NCBI GenBank assembly: GCA_019694165.1
Contig: JAIBCL010000036.1
Location: 1-61,647, forward strand
Origin: Verrucomicrobiaceae bacterium
GTDB taxonomy: Bacteria; Verrucomicrobiota; Verrucomicrobiia; Verrucomicrobiales; Verrucomicrobiaceae
Length of the DNA stretch: 61,647 nucleotides
Direction of reading: 5' to 3'
The translations under genes and the position numbers were made by a program. Under the pieces are notes generated by a model. The model saw nothing but the letters and a program-made list of their open reading frames with translations. It had not been told where the DNA came from and did not search any database. Position 1 is the first letter of the stretch. The number at the start of each line of letters is the position of its first letter. Shown in pieces: positions 8,734 to 17,891 of this stretch.

Positions 8734-11700
8734 TTATTTTAGCCAAAGGAGCGGCTGGGTGATCGCGATGTTGCGTTGGACTTCGGGGTCGGTGGGGTCG
8801 GCGGGGAGTTTTTGCCAGAGGTCGAGATACTTGTGCTCACCGAGCGCGAGGCCGGCGAAGAGCAGGTGCGGCTGACGCGCGGGCCAGCCTTCCCAGGCGT
8901 TGATGTCGGGCTTGAGCGGCCACTTCGATTTGTCGGCGAGGAAGGGATGCAAATACGCCACACCCTTGGCAATGCTCCTGCCGTCCTTGGTCTCGAAGGT
9001 CCAGAGATTGTCGCTCGTCGTCGAGAGGACTTGGCAGAGCAGGGTCATGTTATCGAGCTGGAAGATCGAGTAGCCGTAGGGTTTAGTGCGCGCGAGTTCG
9101 AGCGGGAAGCTGCCGTCGTCGGCCATCTGCTTCGGCAGGAAGACTTCTTTGAACTGCTGCCGGCATGCGGCGAGTTTGGCTTCGTCGCCGATGAAATCAG
9201 CGAACACGGCGAGCTGAAGGTAAAAGGCGACGCTGTGGTTGTTCTTCGCCTTCGCTTCGTCCTTGCCGTTGTCGCTGGTGACCATCCATTCGGCGAGTTC
9301 GCGGAACCATTGGCGCAATGATGCTGCCATCTCGGCGGGGAAGGCTTTGGAATTCTCCATCGCTTTCACCGCTGCAGGGATCTCGATGATGTGCAGCGTG
9401 TCGATGATGCCGATGCCGCGTCCGGGTGACACTCCGGGGACGGCTTGCGCGAAGTTGAGGCTCGGGTTCATGCGCGTCTTCGCATCGAGGAAGAACACCT
9501 TCAGCAGCTCGGCGGCCTTGGTCACATACTTATCTTTGCCGGTGATTTTGTAAGCGGCGGCGAGCGCGGCGACGGAATCGCGCAGCGTCTTCACGGCCAT
9601 TCGATGCGCCACGAAGTTCTCCGGGTTCGTCTCGCCATCGCGCTTGATGTAAGGCAGGCCGTTGGGCTTCGATGGATCGGGCCACCAGTAGTCGCCGTTT
9701 GAGTAGAAGTCGTTCGGCCCGCCCTCGCTGAGTTTCGCGGGGAACTGCGTGATGCTCACGGGCGCTTGATTCAAAGCAGCGTCTGCGGCCTTCAAGATGC
9801 GTGCCCGATCGATCGCTGCGACATCGAGCGTGAGCTTCGGTGCGAGGGGCTTCGCTTCCGCTTTCGTCGGCGGCTTCGTTGCGCTGGTGGTCTTTGACTT
9901 CTTGGTGCTCGGTGGTGCAGAGGCGTTCTCCACGAACTTCAACTGCGTGCGTCGCCCCTCCGATGACACGCTGATACACGCCTTCACGCCCGTGAGCTGC
10001 GCGCTGATCTGCGCGCGACCGTTGCACATCTGCACCACGCGCGAGCCGGTGCTGGTGCCGAGGTTGTCGAGCAGGCGTCCGTCGCCCGTAATGCCAAAGC
10101 GCACGAGGTTCGCTGCATCGAGGCACGGCACATCATTCCCGTCCGTCATGCGCACTTCCATCGTCACGACGCCGTCTTTCTGCGCGACCTCGCTGAGCGT
10201 GAGATGCGCGGGCTTGCCCCACTCCTTGGTTTGATACTCCTGCGTGATCTCGTCAGAGAGTTCGCCAGCTACTGCGCGCAAGGTGTTCGCGCCTTCGTTG
10301 AGCTTCACGTTCCAATGCAGCCCCGCAGCCGGATAGTTCTTAACGTCGCGCTTCTTTTTGCCGGCGGACTTGCCGTTCACAAACAACTCCACCTCGGCAC
10401 AGTTGGAATACACGCGCACTTCTTTATCCTCGCCCACCTTGCCCCAGCGCACCGGCCAGCCGTGACCGTAGATGTGCAGCATCGGCTTCGTGGCCCAGTA
10501 GCTCTGGAAGACAAAATACGATTCCTTCGGCGTGCCATCGCGTTCGACGACGCCTTTCTGATTCACCCGTGGCACGGGATTCTCCGGGCGCAGCGGTGTG
10601 GCGAAGTCTTTGAAGATCCAGGCCGCGCTGCCAGTGAGCCAGTCCATCTGCTCCTGCTCTTTGAGATGCCAGTCGAAGAGATTCACCATGTAGCTTTCGG
10701 ACCAGTCGCCGTCCTTCGACATGCGCACCTTGCCGCCTGCAAGTTTGTAAGCCTTGCCCTTCTCGGCAGTGCCTTTGCCGGTCTCGACCTGCGCGACCAT
10801 CTTTTCGGGATCTTCGGAGAAACGATGCGCGTGGCTGTCGCCGCCCCACTCGGCGTGGAAGAAATGCTTCGTGTCCTGGCGCGCCTTCTCGGCGGCCTTC
10901 GCATACTCGGTGTAGCGGCCCGAATACCAGCCGGCCCAGATGCTCGGCGAATACACATCGACGATGTCTTTGCAGAAGTCGCAGCGCCGGATGCAGGTCT
11001 GACGCGAGGGATCGAGCTTGTGCGCGGTGTTGTTCAGCTCGGTCATGAAGGCGCGGATCGCATCCTTGTCGAAGACCTCGAAGTCACCGGGCCAGTCGTT
11101 CTCGTTGCCGAGTCCCCACATGATGATCGACGGATGATTGAAGTGCTGATCGATCATCGCGCGCTGCATGTCGCGCGCCTGTTGCTTGAAGCGCTCGCCG
11201 CCGATGCCGCCGCGACACCACGGCACCTCCTCCCACACGAGCAGCCCGAGTTCATCGCACAAGTCGAGCACGAGCGGTGCCTGCTGATAGTGCCCGAGGC
11301 GCACGAAGTTCGCGCCCATGTCCTTGATCATCGTCAGCGTCTTGCGCACCACATCATCCGGCACTGCGGCAGCGACACCCGCGTGGTCCTCGTGATAATG
11401 CGTGCCCCGCAGGAGCAAACGCTCGCCATTCAGCTTGAAGGGACCGTGCTCGACCCATTCGGTGCTGCGAATGCCGAAGCGCTCGGTGATGGTTTGCTCG
11501 CCTGAGTTCGAATCGACCGTCGCACTCACTCGATACAACGAGGGCGATGAAGGTGACCACAGATGAAAGTCTTGAGGCGGTATGGCGAACTCCAACATTA
11601 CCCTCTCACCTTCCCAGGGGGTCATGCTGTGGTGGCCAGTGGTGATGACCCTGCCGTTTGGATCTTCCACCGTGATGACCTGAGCGAACTCCGATGTCGA

Positions 11701-12354
11701 GTGCGCCGGATTGCGAAGGACGCCATGCAACTTCACCGACGCCGCTGTGCCATCAGTCGTCACCACGACATGCACCCGCTCCAACGACACCTCCGGCACA
11801 TAAACCAGGCTCACATGCCGATACAGCCCGCCGTAGCGATTGAAGTCGCTGAGGTCGGACGGGATGCTCTCCGCATCGCGTGAGTTGTCGCACATCACCG
11901 CGATGGGCACTTCGCCTTTGAAGGCTTCGTTCTTCATCGCCTTCGCGGCGGCGTCGGTGATGTCCACGGTCCACTCATCGTAGCCGCCGAGGTGCTCGCC
12001 GACTTTCTCGGTGTAAACGAACACCTGCGACTTCTGCCCCGCGCCGTCGAAATGCAGCAGCGTGCGGCCATTCGGATACGGGTTCGCGATCTTCAACCGC
12101 GTGCGATACCAGCCCGGCCCCTGGTAGTAGCGCACGTCAGGATCGACAGCATCGCGCGCATTGAAACAATGCGGCAACGTCACGGGCGTCCACGTCACAT
12201 TGTCGCTCGCCGCATCACCGCGCCAGACTTCCCAGGTGCTGCCGAGGCTGCCTTGATAATACTCCCAGCCTTCGCTGAGCCGCTGCTTGTGATCATCTGC
12301 CAATGTCGAATGCAGAATGACGAATGACGAAAGGAGTGTGAGCAGGTGTTTCAT
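8734..12354 (-). CDS. Secreted GH2 glycosidase fused to an alginate-lyase-like (PF05426) domain
   Basis: 1206 aa with signal peptide MKHLLTLLSSFVILHSTLA. Residues about 22-815 are a glycoside hydrolase family 2 enzyme: a jelly-roll sugar-binding domain, an Ig-like domain, and a TIM barrel with acid/base E418 (MWGLGNEND) and probable nucleophile E502 (FFHAEWGG). A Lys/Pro/Thr-rich linker at about 815-845 joins it to a lyase-like (alpha/alpha) domain with PNDFYSNGDYWWPDP, NNHSVAFYLQL and INAWEGWPAR, typical of the alginate-lyase superfamily (PL5/PL38-like). One polypeptide may thus remove a terminal sugar and beta-eliminate a uronic-acid polymer. Both halves look complete. It lies downstream of the PL8 gene, separated by element C. 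Specificity cannot be read from sequence. Confidence 0.88.
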   Translation of the reverse strand: MKHLLTLLSSFVILHSTLADDHKQRLSEGWEYYQGSLGSTWEVWRGDAASDNVTWTPVTLPHCFNARDAVDPDVRYYQGPGWYRTRLKIANPYPNGRTLLHFDGAGQKSQVFVYTEKVGEHLGGYDEWTVDITDAAAKAMKNEAFKGEVPIAVMCDNSRDAESIPSDLSDFNRYGGLYRHVSLVYVPEVSLERVHVVVTTDGTAASVKLHGVLRNPAHSTSEFAQVITVEDPNGRVITTGHHSMTPWEGERVMLEFAIPPQDFHLWSPSSPSLYRVSATVDSNSGEQTITERFGIRSTEWVEHGPFKLNGERLLLRGTHYHEDHAGVAAAVPDDVVRKTLTMIKDMGANFVRLGHYQQAPLVLDLCDELGLLVWEEVPWCRGGIGGERFKQQARDMQRAMIDQHFNHPSIIMWGLGNENDWPGDFEVFDKDAIRAFMTELNNTAHKLDPSRQTCIRRCDFCKDIVDVYSPSIWAGWYSGRYTEYAKAAEKARQDTKHFFHAEWGGDSHAHRFSEDPEKMVAQVETGKGTAEKGKAYKLAGGKVRMSKDGDWSESYMVNLFDWHLKEQEQMDWLTGSAAWIFKDFATPLRPENPVPRVNQKGVVERDGTPKESYFVFQSYWATKPMLHIYGHGWPVRWGKVGEDKEVRVYSNCAEVELFVNGKSAGKKKRDVKNYPAAGLHWNVKLNEGANTLRAVAGELSDEITQEYQTKEWGKPAHLTLSEVAQKDGVVTMEVRMTDGNDVPCLDAANLVRFGITGDGRLLDNLGTSTGSRVVQMCNGRAQISAQLTGVKACISVSSEGRRTQLKFVENASAPPSTKKSKTTSATKPPTKAEAKPLAPKLTLDVAAIDRARILKAADAALNQAPVSITQFPAKLSEGGPNDFYSNGDYWWPDPSKPNGLPYIKRDGETNPENFVAHRMAVKTLRDSVAALAAAYKITGKDKYVTKAAELLKVFFLDAKTRMNPSLNFAQAVPGVSPGRGIGIIDTLHIIEIPAAVKAMENSKAFPAEMAASLRQWFRELAEWMVTSDNGKDEAKAKNNHSVAFYLQLAVFADFIGDEAKLAACRQQFKEVFLPKQMADDGSFPLELARTKPYGYSIFQLDNMTLLCQVLSTTSDNLWTFETKDGRSIAKGVAYLHPFLADKSKWPLKPDINAWEGWPARQPHLLFAGLALGEHKYLDLWQKLPADPTDPEVQRNIAITQPLLWLK

Positions 12355-12384
12355 GGACTCAGGGGGGAGGTGACAGGGGAGAGG

Positions 12385-12526
12385 TGACAGGAGAATGGGG
12401 GCAGGAGAATGAGAAGAAGGGATGGGTTATTTGGACTTCATGCCTTGTCGGCAAAACAAAGCTGAAGTTGGAACGACGGAAGCCAGAGAATAGAAAATCC
12501 ATTCTCCTGCCCCCATTCTCCTGTCA
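12385..12526. repeat. Intergenic inverted-repeat element C
   Basis: Arms at 12385-12411 (TGACAGGAGAATG... orientation) and 12500-12526 (...CATTCTCCTGTCA) are perfect 27-bp inverted repeats of each other, with an 88-bp spacer. The spacer ends GAAAATC just before the right arm; element D has AGAAATC at the same place, so spacer edges are also partly shared. A truncated extra copy (TGACAGGGGAGAGG) precedes the left arm. The element occupies most of the gap between the PL8 and GH2-lyase genes. Confidence 0.9.
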
Positions 12527-12549
12527 TCAAGCCTCATCTTCATTACCGT

Positions 12550-15500
12550 CTATTGAAGCCACGCCTTCAGCCGGTAGAAGGCTTTCGGACCCGCGATTGG
12601 GAGCGTGGCGGTGATGGGTTGGTTGTTGCCGGTGATGTCGGTGTAGCTGGCGACGGGAGTCCAAATCGTGAGGTCGGTGGTGGACTCGATGGCCCAGTGG
12701 CGCGTGAGGCCAGCGTAGCCGGTGCCGGTGGCGAGTGTGGCGGTGAAGGTCAGCGTGATCGTGCTGCTGGTGGTCGTCGCGTTGAGCAGTGCGCTGGTGC
12801 TGGCGACGGTGGGCAGCGTGCCGAGGATGTATTCCTGCTGATTGGTCAAACCATCGCCATCGGGATCAGCGGAGTCGGCGGCGTTGCCGCTGTTCGCGGT
12901 GCTGCCGAAGTATTGTTGCCGCCAGCTTTCGACCGGAGTCGGAGCCGCGACACCGGTGAGTTGATTGATCGTGATGATCACACGGCCCGCGCCTCCCGAT
13001 CCGCCGCTGCGCACGTTTTGGCTGGCATCGCTGGCTCCGCTGCCGCCGCCACCGGGAGCTGTGCCATCGGTGCCATTGCCAGTGTTGTTGGAACCGGTGC
13101 CGCCATTGCCGCCGCCGCTCGGCGCTATGGCTCCGGTGCTCGATGTCGCGCTCACTCCGGCAGATGTGGCGCTCGCGCCGCTGCCACCACCGCCGCCACC
13201 GGATGTGAAGATCGCGCTGAAGCCGCTGCCGCCGGCCCACACGACATCGCCGTGGCTCAGCGATGCTGTGCCAGCGCCGCCGCTCGCGGTTTGCGCGGTG
13301 GTGCCCACGGCGGTGGCACCTCCAGCACCGCCTTTGGCGATGATGGTCGTGGATGGTGAGTTGATTGAGTTCAACCACGAGTCGCCGCCAGCAACTGTGG
13401 AGCCGTTGGTGGAAGCACTGTTCGTTCCTCCGGCGCCGACGTTGATGAAGTAAGTGCTGCCCGAGGTCACGGGATACGACAGCACGTTCGCATACGCGCC
13501 GCCTGCGCCACCGCCACCGTTTTGTCGCGTGCCGGCGCCATTGCGATACGCGCTACCGCCCGCACCGCCGCCGCCCCAGCACTCGACTTGAATGGACGAA
13601 ACATTCGCGGGACAGGTCCATGTGCTCGCGCCAGCCGTGCTGAGCGTGATGGCGATGTCCGCAGGCGCGGCGACGACCGTGGTGGTCAGCGTCGCATAGC
13701 CAGTGCCATTCGCGTTCGTGGCGCTAAGCGTGGTGGTGAAAGTGCCGAGCGTGCTCGGCGTGCCCGACATCACGCCGGTGCTCGCATTGATCGACAGACC
13801 CGGCGGCAAATTCGTCGCGCCATAGCTCGTGGGACTGCCAGTTGCGGTGATCGCATAACTCAACGCACTGCCCGTCGCGCCCACGAGATTCAAGTTGCAG
13901 TTGATCACCGGCTTCGGCGCGAGCTGGAACGATGCGTTGAACGATTTCCCTTTCGAGCCGTTCACACTCACGCTCAGCGTGATCGGATTCGTCGCCGTGA
14001 CGGTGACACCTGAATCGAGCGACAAGGTGCCGAGCGATGATTTGCCACTCAGCGTGACGGTGATGGTGCCCGTGTTGCTCTGCGTGGGATCGGAAACGCC
14101 TATACTGAGGCTGTTCGAGGTCTCGCGCACGATCACGGAGCACTGCTTGCTCACCGTGATCAAATCAGCCGTGCCGCCGTTGTCGGGGCCGGTGGTCTTC
14201 GCCCAGAAGTTCGCGGCCACAACGCCGTTCACGAGACTCTTCACCGCTTGAATGCCCGTGGTCGTGCTAGTCGGCTGCGTGTTGGAGAGAATGGTGACGT
14301 CGGGATTCGCCGCATAGGCTTTCACGCTGCTCGCGCTGCGATTCGGCAGGATGACATACGCATACTTCGCGTTCGTCGGCGTGACGCCGTGATTGAACCA
14401 GAGCTTCAGGTAGTAATCGGTGTAAACGGTCGAGTCTGAGTCGGTCGGATTGATCGTCGTCCACGCGCCCGAGCCCGGCACGAACTGCGCCTGCAGGTTG
14501 CTCGCACCATTAGGGAAGTAGTAGCCCGCGACGCCATCAAGCGCGCACCACGTCGCGCCGCTGCCGGTGGTGACAGTCACAGGTGAAGCCCATGTCGAAG
14601 GCGATGTCAGTGTGTAAGGCGTGTCGCCGATGTTGAACGTGGTGCTGCCAGTGGTGCCGAGACGGCGATTCTCCACTGTGGTATCGACTTGATCGCCGCC
14701 CGTCGTGCAGGTGATGCCCGCGCCGAGACACACGATCTCGTCATCGAGCATGAACCACGACTTCTTTGCCACTAAGGTCGTGCCCGCCGGATGCGACGAC
14801 ATGCCTGCGACGCCGAAAGTCTTATCGACCTGCGCACCGCCGGCCCAGCTTTGATCCGTCACGGAATCCGCAGGCGTGGCATTCATCTCCGCCGTCGTGC
14901 CGGGCAGATGATACCAGTCCACCGTGGCCCAGTAGTCGCCGGTGTATTGAGTGTCCGCCGCGCCGAGATAAAGATAAGTCACACCCGCGCCGGTGAACCA
15001 GCCTTTGAGATTCGTCGGCGAGGTCGTGTTGATCTCATAGCCCGCCACGCGCATGGACGACATGCTGACACCAACACTGAAGCCATCGCGATGCGCGACC
15101 ACGCGATCCATGCTCGGAAAGTGAAACTGCCCCGGCGGCAACTGCGGCGAATCCGCGAAGGCTGTGAGCGCAGTGGCCGTGGCAGAAGGCGCGAACGCGG
15201 CGACTTCGCGAATGTTCGCGATGACTTTGGCGCCGACGCTGTATTCATCACCGCCGGATGACGCGATGGCGCGACCGCGCACCATGTCCATCATCGCGCC
15301 GTGATACATCAGCGGCTCAAAGTTGTCCGTCATCCACGCATAGATGTTGGAGACTTCCGGGTCGGTGATCTGCCACTGCGAACCGTAGAGCAGGTTCACC
15401 AGGATGATGATGTTATCGACCAGTTCCTGTCCGTATTGGCCCGTGTAGGGGATGTTGAAGTGGAAGATGAAGGAACCGTCCGCATAGAAGCCGTCGCCGC

Positions 15501-17793
15501 TCGTTACATTCGTGAAGACGCTCCTGCCATCGAAGTCGAACGGGTTATTGCCGCTCAGATTGCCCTGCGCCTCATCGAGCAACAGGCTGCCGCTGATCAC
15601 ATAGTTCGTCTGCGGATTCACCGGATGGCCCGTGGTATCCTGCCAGAAGCGCGTGACGGTGGTCGTGTTGTTGCCGAGCAGGATGCCCTGCACCGCCATC
15701 GTCAGCGCGGCGTTCGATGTGTTCGCTCCCGTGAGCGCGCCCCACCAAAAGTAGTCCTTCTGGTTCACGCTGTCCGGCCCGTAGTTATAGACCGCCTTCA
15801 CATACGTCGCGATCTGTGCCGTGCTCAGCGCACGCGTGTTCGAGAGCAGCAGCACGGCGGCGTTGTTGAGTGCCTGCGGGGCAGCGATCTCCCAGTCATA
15901 CCAGTTGCCGAAGAGCGTGCCTGTCGGCGTGTAAACATTCGCGGTCAGCCAGTCCAGGCCACCGACCGCAGCGGCGAGCAGCGAGGCATTCTGATAAAGC
16001 GCGCACGCAGGGATCGCGTAGGCTTGCGCCATGTATTCGAGCCGCTTGAAGCTGCTGGCGATGTTTCCCGACGCGACATCCGCCGTCACGCCCGACTGCT
16101 CCGCCAGCGGCAGATCGCTCCAGATGGAAATCAATGGCGCGGTCACGACTCCCGTGCCGCCACCACCGGAGAAATTCACGCTCGGCGTGCCCGTGAAACC
16201 CGAGCCGCCAGCGGTCACGGTGATGGCTGTCACCTTGCCACCAGCCACCGTCGCTGTCGCCGTGGCACCGCTGCCATTGCCGCCCGTGATCGTCACGTTG
16301 GGAGCACTCGTGTAGCCGGAGCCGCCGTTGATCACTTTCACCGCGCTCACTGTGTAGAGCATCGACGTCTGATAAGTCGATGCACGCGTATTGATGCTCG
16401 ATGTGCTCTTCGCGCTCGTGACATCCGCGATCAGCGTGTTCATCCACTTGATGCGCAGAGCATCGAACTTGTTGATCAATGTGAGCACCAGCGTCGCCGA
16501 TCCAGGCCCGCCGCTGTTCGACGCGGAGATCGTGACGTTATACGTTCCCGCAGTCGCGGCATTCGGCGTGCCCGAGATGAGGCCCGTGGCGGTGTTCACG
16601 CTCAGTCCGGCAGGAAGACCCGTCGCATTGAAAGATGTCGGCGATCCCGAGGCGGTGATCTGATAACTGAAGGAAACCAACTCCTGACCGCTCGTCGTGA
16701 GCAAGCTAGTGATCGTCGGCGGCACCGCCACCACCGTGAGCACGAGCGTGGCTGATCCCGTGCCGCCGCCGTTCGTGGCAGAGATCGTCACGTTCGATGT
16801 GCCATTCGCCGTGGGCGTGCCCGTGATGGCTCCCGTCGTCGTGTTGATGCTGAGACCGTCGGGAAGACCCGTTGCATTGAACGACGTCGGACTGTTCGAC
16901 GCCGTGATCTGATAAGTAAACGCATTCCCCACCTGCCCGCTCGTAGTGAGCGCGCTCGTGATCGCCGGAGCTGGCGGCAGCACACCCGCAGGCATGTCGG
17001 AGATGACGACGTTATCAATCAGCCAGCTCCCGAGATTCGTGGTCGAGGTATTGAAGCCGATGCGCCCGAGGTTGCTGTTGCCCGTGAGCAACGTGCCCGC
17101 GTTGTCCGTCGCTGTGGAGTTCAACGTCGATGTGATCACGAAGCTGCCATTGAGGAACACCGCGAAGCTGTTCGCGTTCAGTGTGCGATACACCGAGTCC
17201 GGTCCGATGTAGTTGATCGACGCCGTGTCGTGATCATTCGCATAGATCTTCACCGACTGCTTCACGCTCAGGTCATACGTCCCGGTGAAAACCGTGCCAT
17301 TGCCCTGCACCGAAAACGCAGGCGTGGTGAGCGATCCAAATTGATTGAAGGTCACGCCCGCGATGCGCTTCGCACTCGATCCTCCCGCCGTCGCCACCGC
17401 TGAATTCCACGCCAGCAATCCGACATTGATCGGCTGCGTTCCCGATGCGGACGGCGTAGCGTTGTTATAAATGTCGAACGACACCGCCAGCGTCGTCTGC
17501 GCCACGCTCCCCGCATTCAACTCCAACTGCCCCGACGACGATCCGACATCATTCAAATAAGCCACCTTTCCCCCCAACCCAATCTGGCTGATCCCCGCGA
17601 CCGCCGTCGTCTGCCCCACCGCCTTGATGCCCGTTGTGGTGCCAACGGGCACGGTCGGAATCGCTGAAGTGTAGGAGTCAAAGTTCTCGTTCAGCAGTTC
17701 GGTCGCGTGAGTTGTGGTCTGTGCGAGGAGGAGAAGTGACAGGAGAATGGGGGCAGGAGAATGAAGATGAGAGATTTGTTTTGCGGCTTTCAT
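12550..17793 (-). CDS. Very large secreted polysaccharide lyase family 8 protein
   Basis: About 1747 aa from the ATG at 17793; an adjacent ATG at 17796 and open frame to 17895 exist. The signal peptide contains SHLHSPAPILLSLLLLAQ, of which HSPAPILLS is read from repeat element D. Order: a lectin/laminin-like N-terminal region; two putative-Ig (He_PIG) repeats with GLPxGLSxNxxTGxISGTP; then the PL8 core, with NWYDWEIAAPQALNN at about 630, GDGFYADGSFIFH (H778), PYTGQYG (Y787) and MDMVRGRAI, matching the Asn/His/Tyr/Arg sites of hyaluronate, chondroitin AC and xanthan lyases. A further He_PIG repeat, a glycine-rich domain (CWGGGGAGGSAYRNG), a Ca-binding-like DPDGDGLTNQQEY segment and a C-terminal FYRLK tail follow. 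It cleaves a uronic-acid polysaccharide by beta-elimination; the exact polymer is unknown. Confidence 0.88.
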   Translation of the reverse strand: MKAAKQISHLHSPAPILLSLLLLAQTTTHATELLNENFDSYTSAIPTVPVGTTTGIKAVGQTTAVAGISQIGLGGKVAYLNDVGSSSGQLELNAGSVAQTTLAVSFDIYNNATPSASGTQPINVGLLAWNSAVATAGGSSAKRIAGVTFNQFGSLTTPAFSVQGNGTVFTGTYDLSVKQSVKIYANDHDTASINYIGPDSVYRTLNANSFAVFLNGSFVITSTLNSTATDNAGTLLTGNSNLGRIGFNTSTTNLGSWLIDNVVISDMPAGVLPPAPAITSALTTSGQVGNAFTYQITASNSPTSFNATGLPDGLSINTTTGAITGTPTANGTSNVTISATNGGGTGSATLVLTVVAVPPTITSLLTTSGQELVSFSYQITASGSPTSFNATGLPAGLSVNTATGLISGTPNAATAGTYNVTISASNSGGPGSATLVLTLINKFDALRIKWMNTLIADVTSAKSTSSINTRASTYQTSMLYTVSAVKVINGGSGYTSAPNVTITGGNGSGATATATVAGGKVTAITVTAGGSGFTGTPSVNFSGGGGTGVVTAPLISIWSDLPLAEQSGVTADVASGNIASSFKRLEYMAQAYAIPACALYQNASLLAAAVGGLDWLTANVYTPTGTLFGNWYDWEIAAPQALNNAAVLLLSNTRALSTAQIATYVKAVYNYGPDSVNQKDYFWWGALTGANTSNAALTMAVQGILLGNNTTTVTRFWQDTTGHPVNPQTNYVISGSLLLDEAQGNLSGNNPFDFDGRSVFTNVTSGDGFYADGSFIFHFNIPYTGQYGQELVDNIIILVNLLYGSQWQITDPEVSNIYAWMTDNFEPLMYHGAMMDMVRGRAIASSGGDEYSVGAKVIANIREVAAFAPSATATALTAFADSPQLPPGQFHFPSMDRVVAHRDGFSVGVSMSSMRVAGYEINTTSPTNLKGWFTGAGVTYLYLGAADTQYTGDYWATVDWYHLPGTTAEMNATPADSVTDQSWAGGAQVDKTFGVAGMSSHPAGTTLVAKKSWFMLDDEIVCLGAGITCTTGGDQVDTTVENRRLGTTGSTTFNIGDTPYTLTSPSTWASPVTVTTGSGATWCALDGVAGYYFPNGASNLQAQFVPGSGAWTTINPTDSDSTVYTDYYLKLWFNHGVTPTNAKYAYVILPNRSASSVKAYAANPDVTILSNTQPTSTTTGIQAVKSLVNGVVAANFWAKTTGPDNGGTADLITVSKQCSVIVRETSNSLSIGVSDPTQSNTGTITVTLSGKSSLGTLSLDSGVTVTATNPITLSVSVNGSKGKSFNASFQLAPKPVINCNLNLVGATGSALSYAITATGSPTSYGATNLPPGLSINASTGVMSGTPSTLGTFTTTLSATNANGTGYATLTTTVVAAPADIAITLSTAGASTWTCPANVSSIQVECWGGGGAGGSAYRNGAGTRQNGGGGAGGAYANVLSYPVTSGSTYFINVGAGGTNSASTNGSTVAGGDSWLNSINSPSTTIIAKGGAGGATAVGTTAQTASGGAGTASLSHGDVVWAGGSGFSAIFTSGGGGGGSGASATSAGVSATSSTGAIAPSGGGNGGTGSNNTGNGTDGTAPGGGGSGASDASQNVRSGGSGGAGRVIITINQLTGVAAPTPVESWRQQYFGSTANSGNAADSADPDGDGLTNQQEYILGTLPTVASTSALLNATTTSSTITLTFTATLATGTGYAGLTRHWAIESTTDLTIWTPVASYTDITGNNQPITATLPIAGPKAFYRLKAWLQ

Positions 17794-17878
17794 CATCGCA
17801 CGGCGAAACCAAGCCAAGCTCGAAGCCATCGAAGTGTGAGAATAAGAAATCCATTCTCCTGCCCCCATTCTCCTGTCA
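17737..17878. repeat. Intergenic inverted-repeat element D, overlapping the PL8 signal-peptide codons
   Basis: Arms at 17737-17763 and 17852-17878 are perfect 27-bp inverted repeats with an 88-bp spacer, the same spacer length as element C. The left arm lies inside the PL8 reading frame and encodes HSPAPILLS of its signal peptide. The right arm lies between the FecR-like gene (stop at 17892) and the PL8 start. Confidence 0.9.
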
Positions 17879-17891
17879 TCAAAACCCAATT

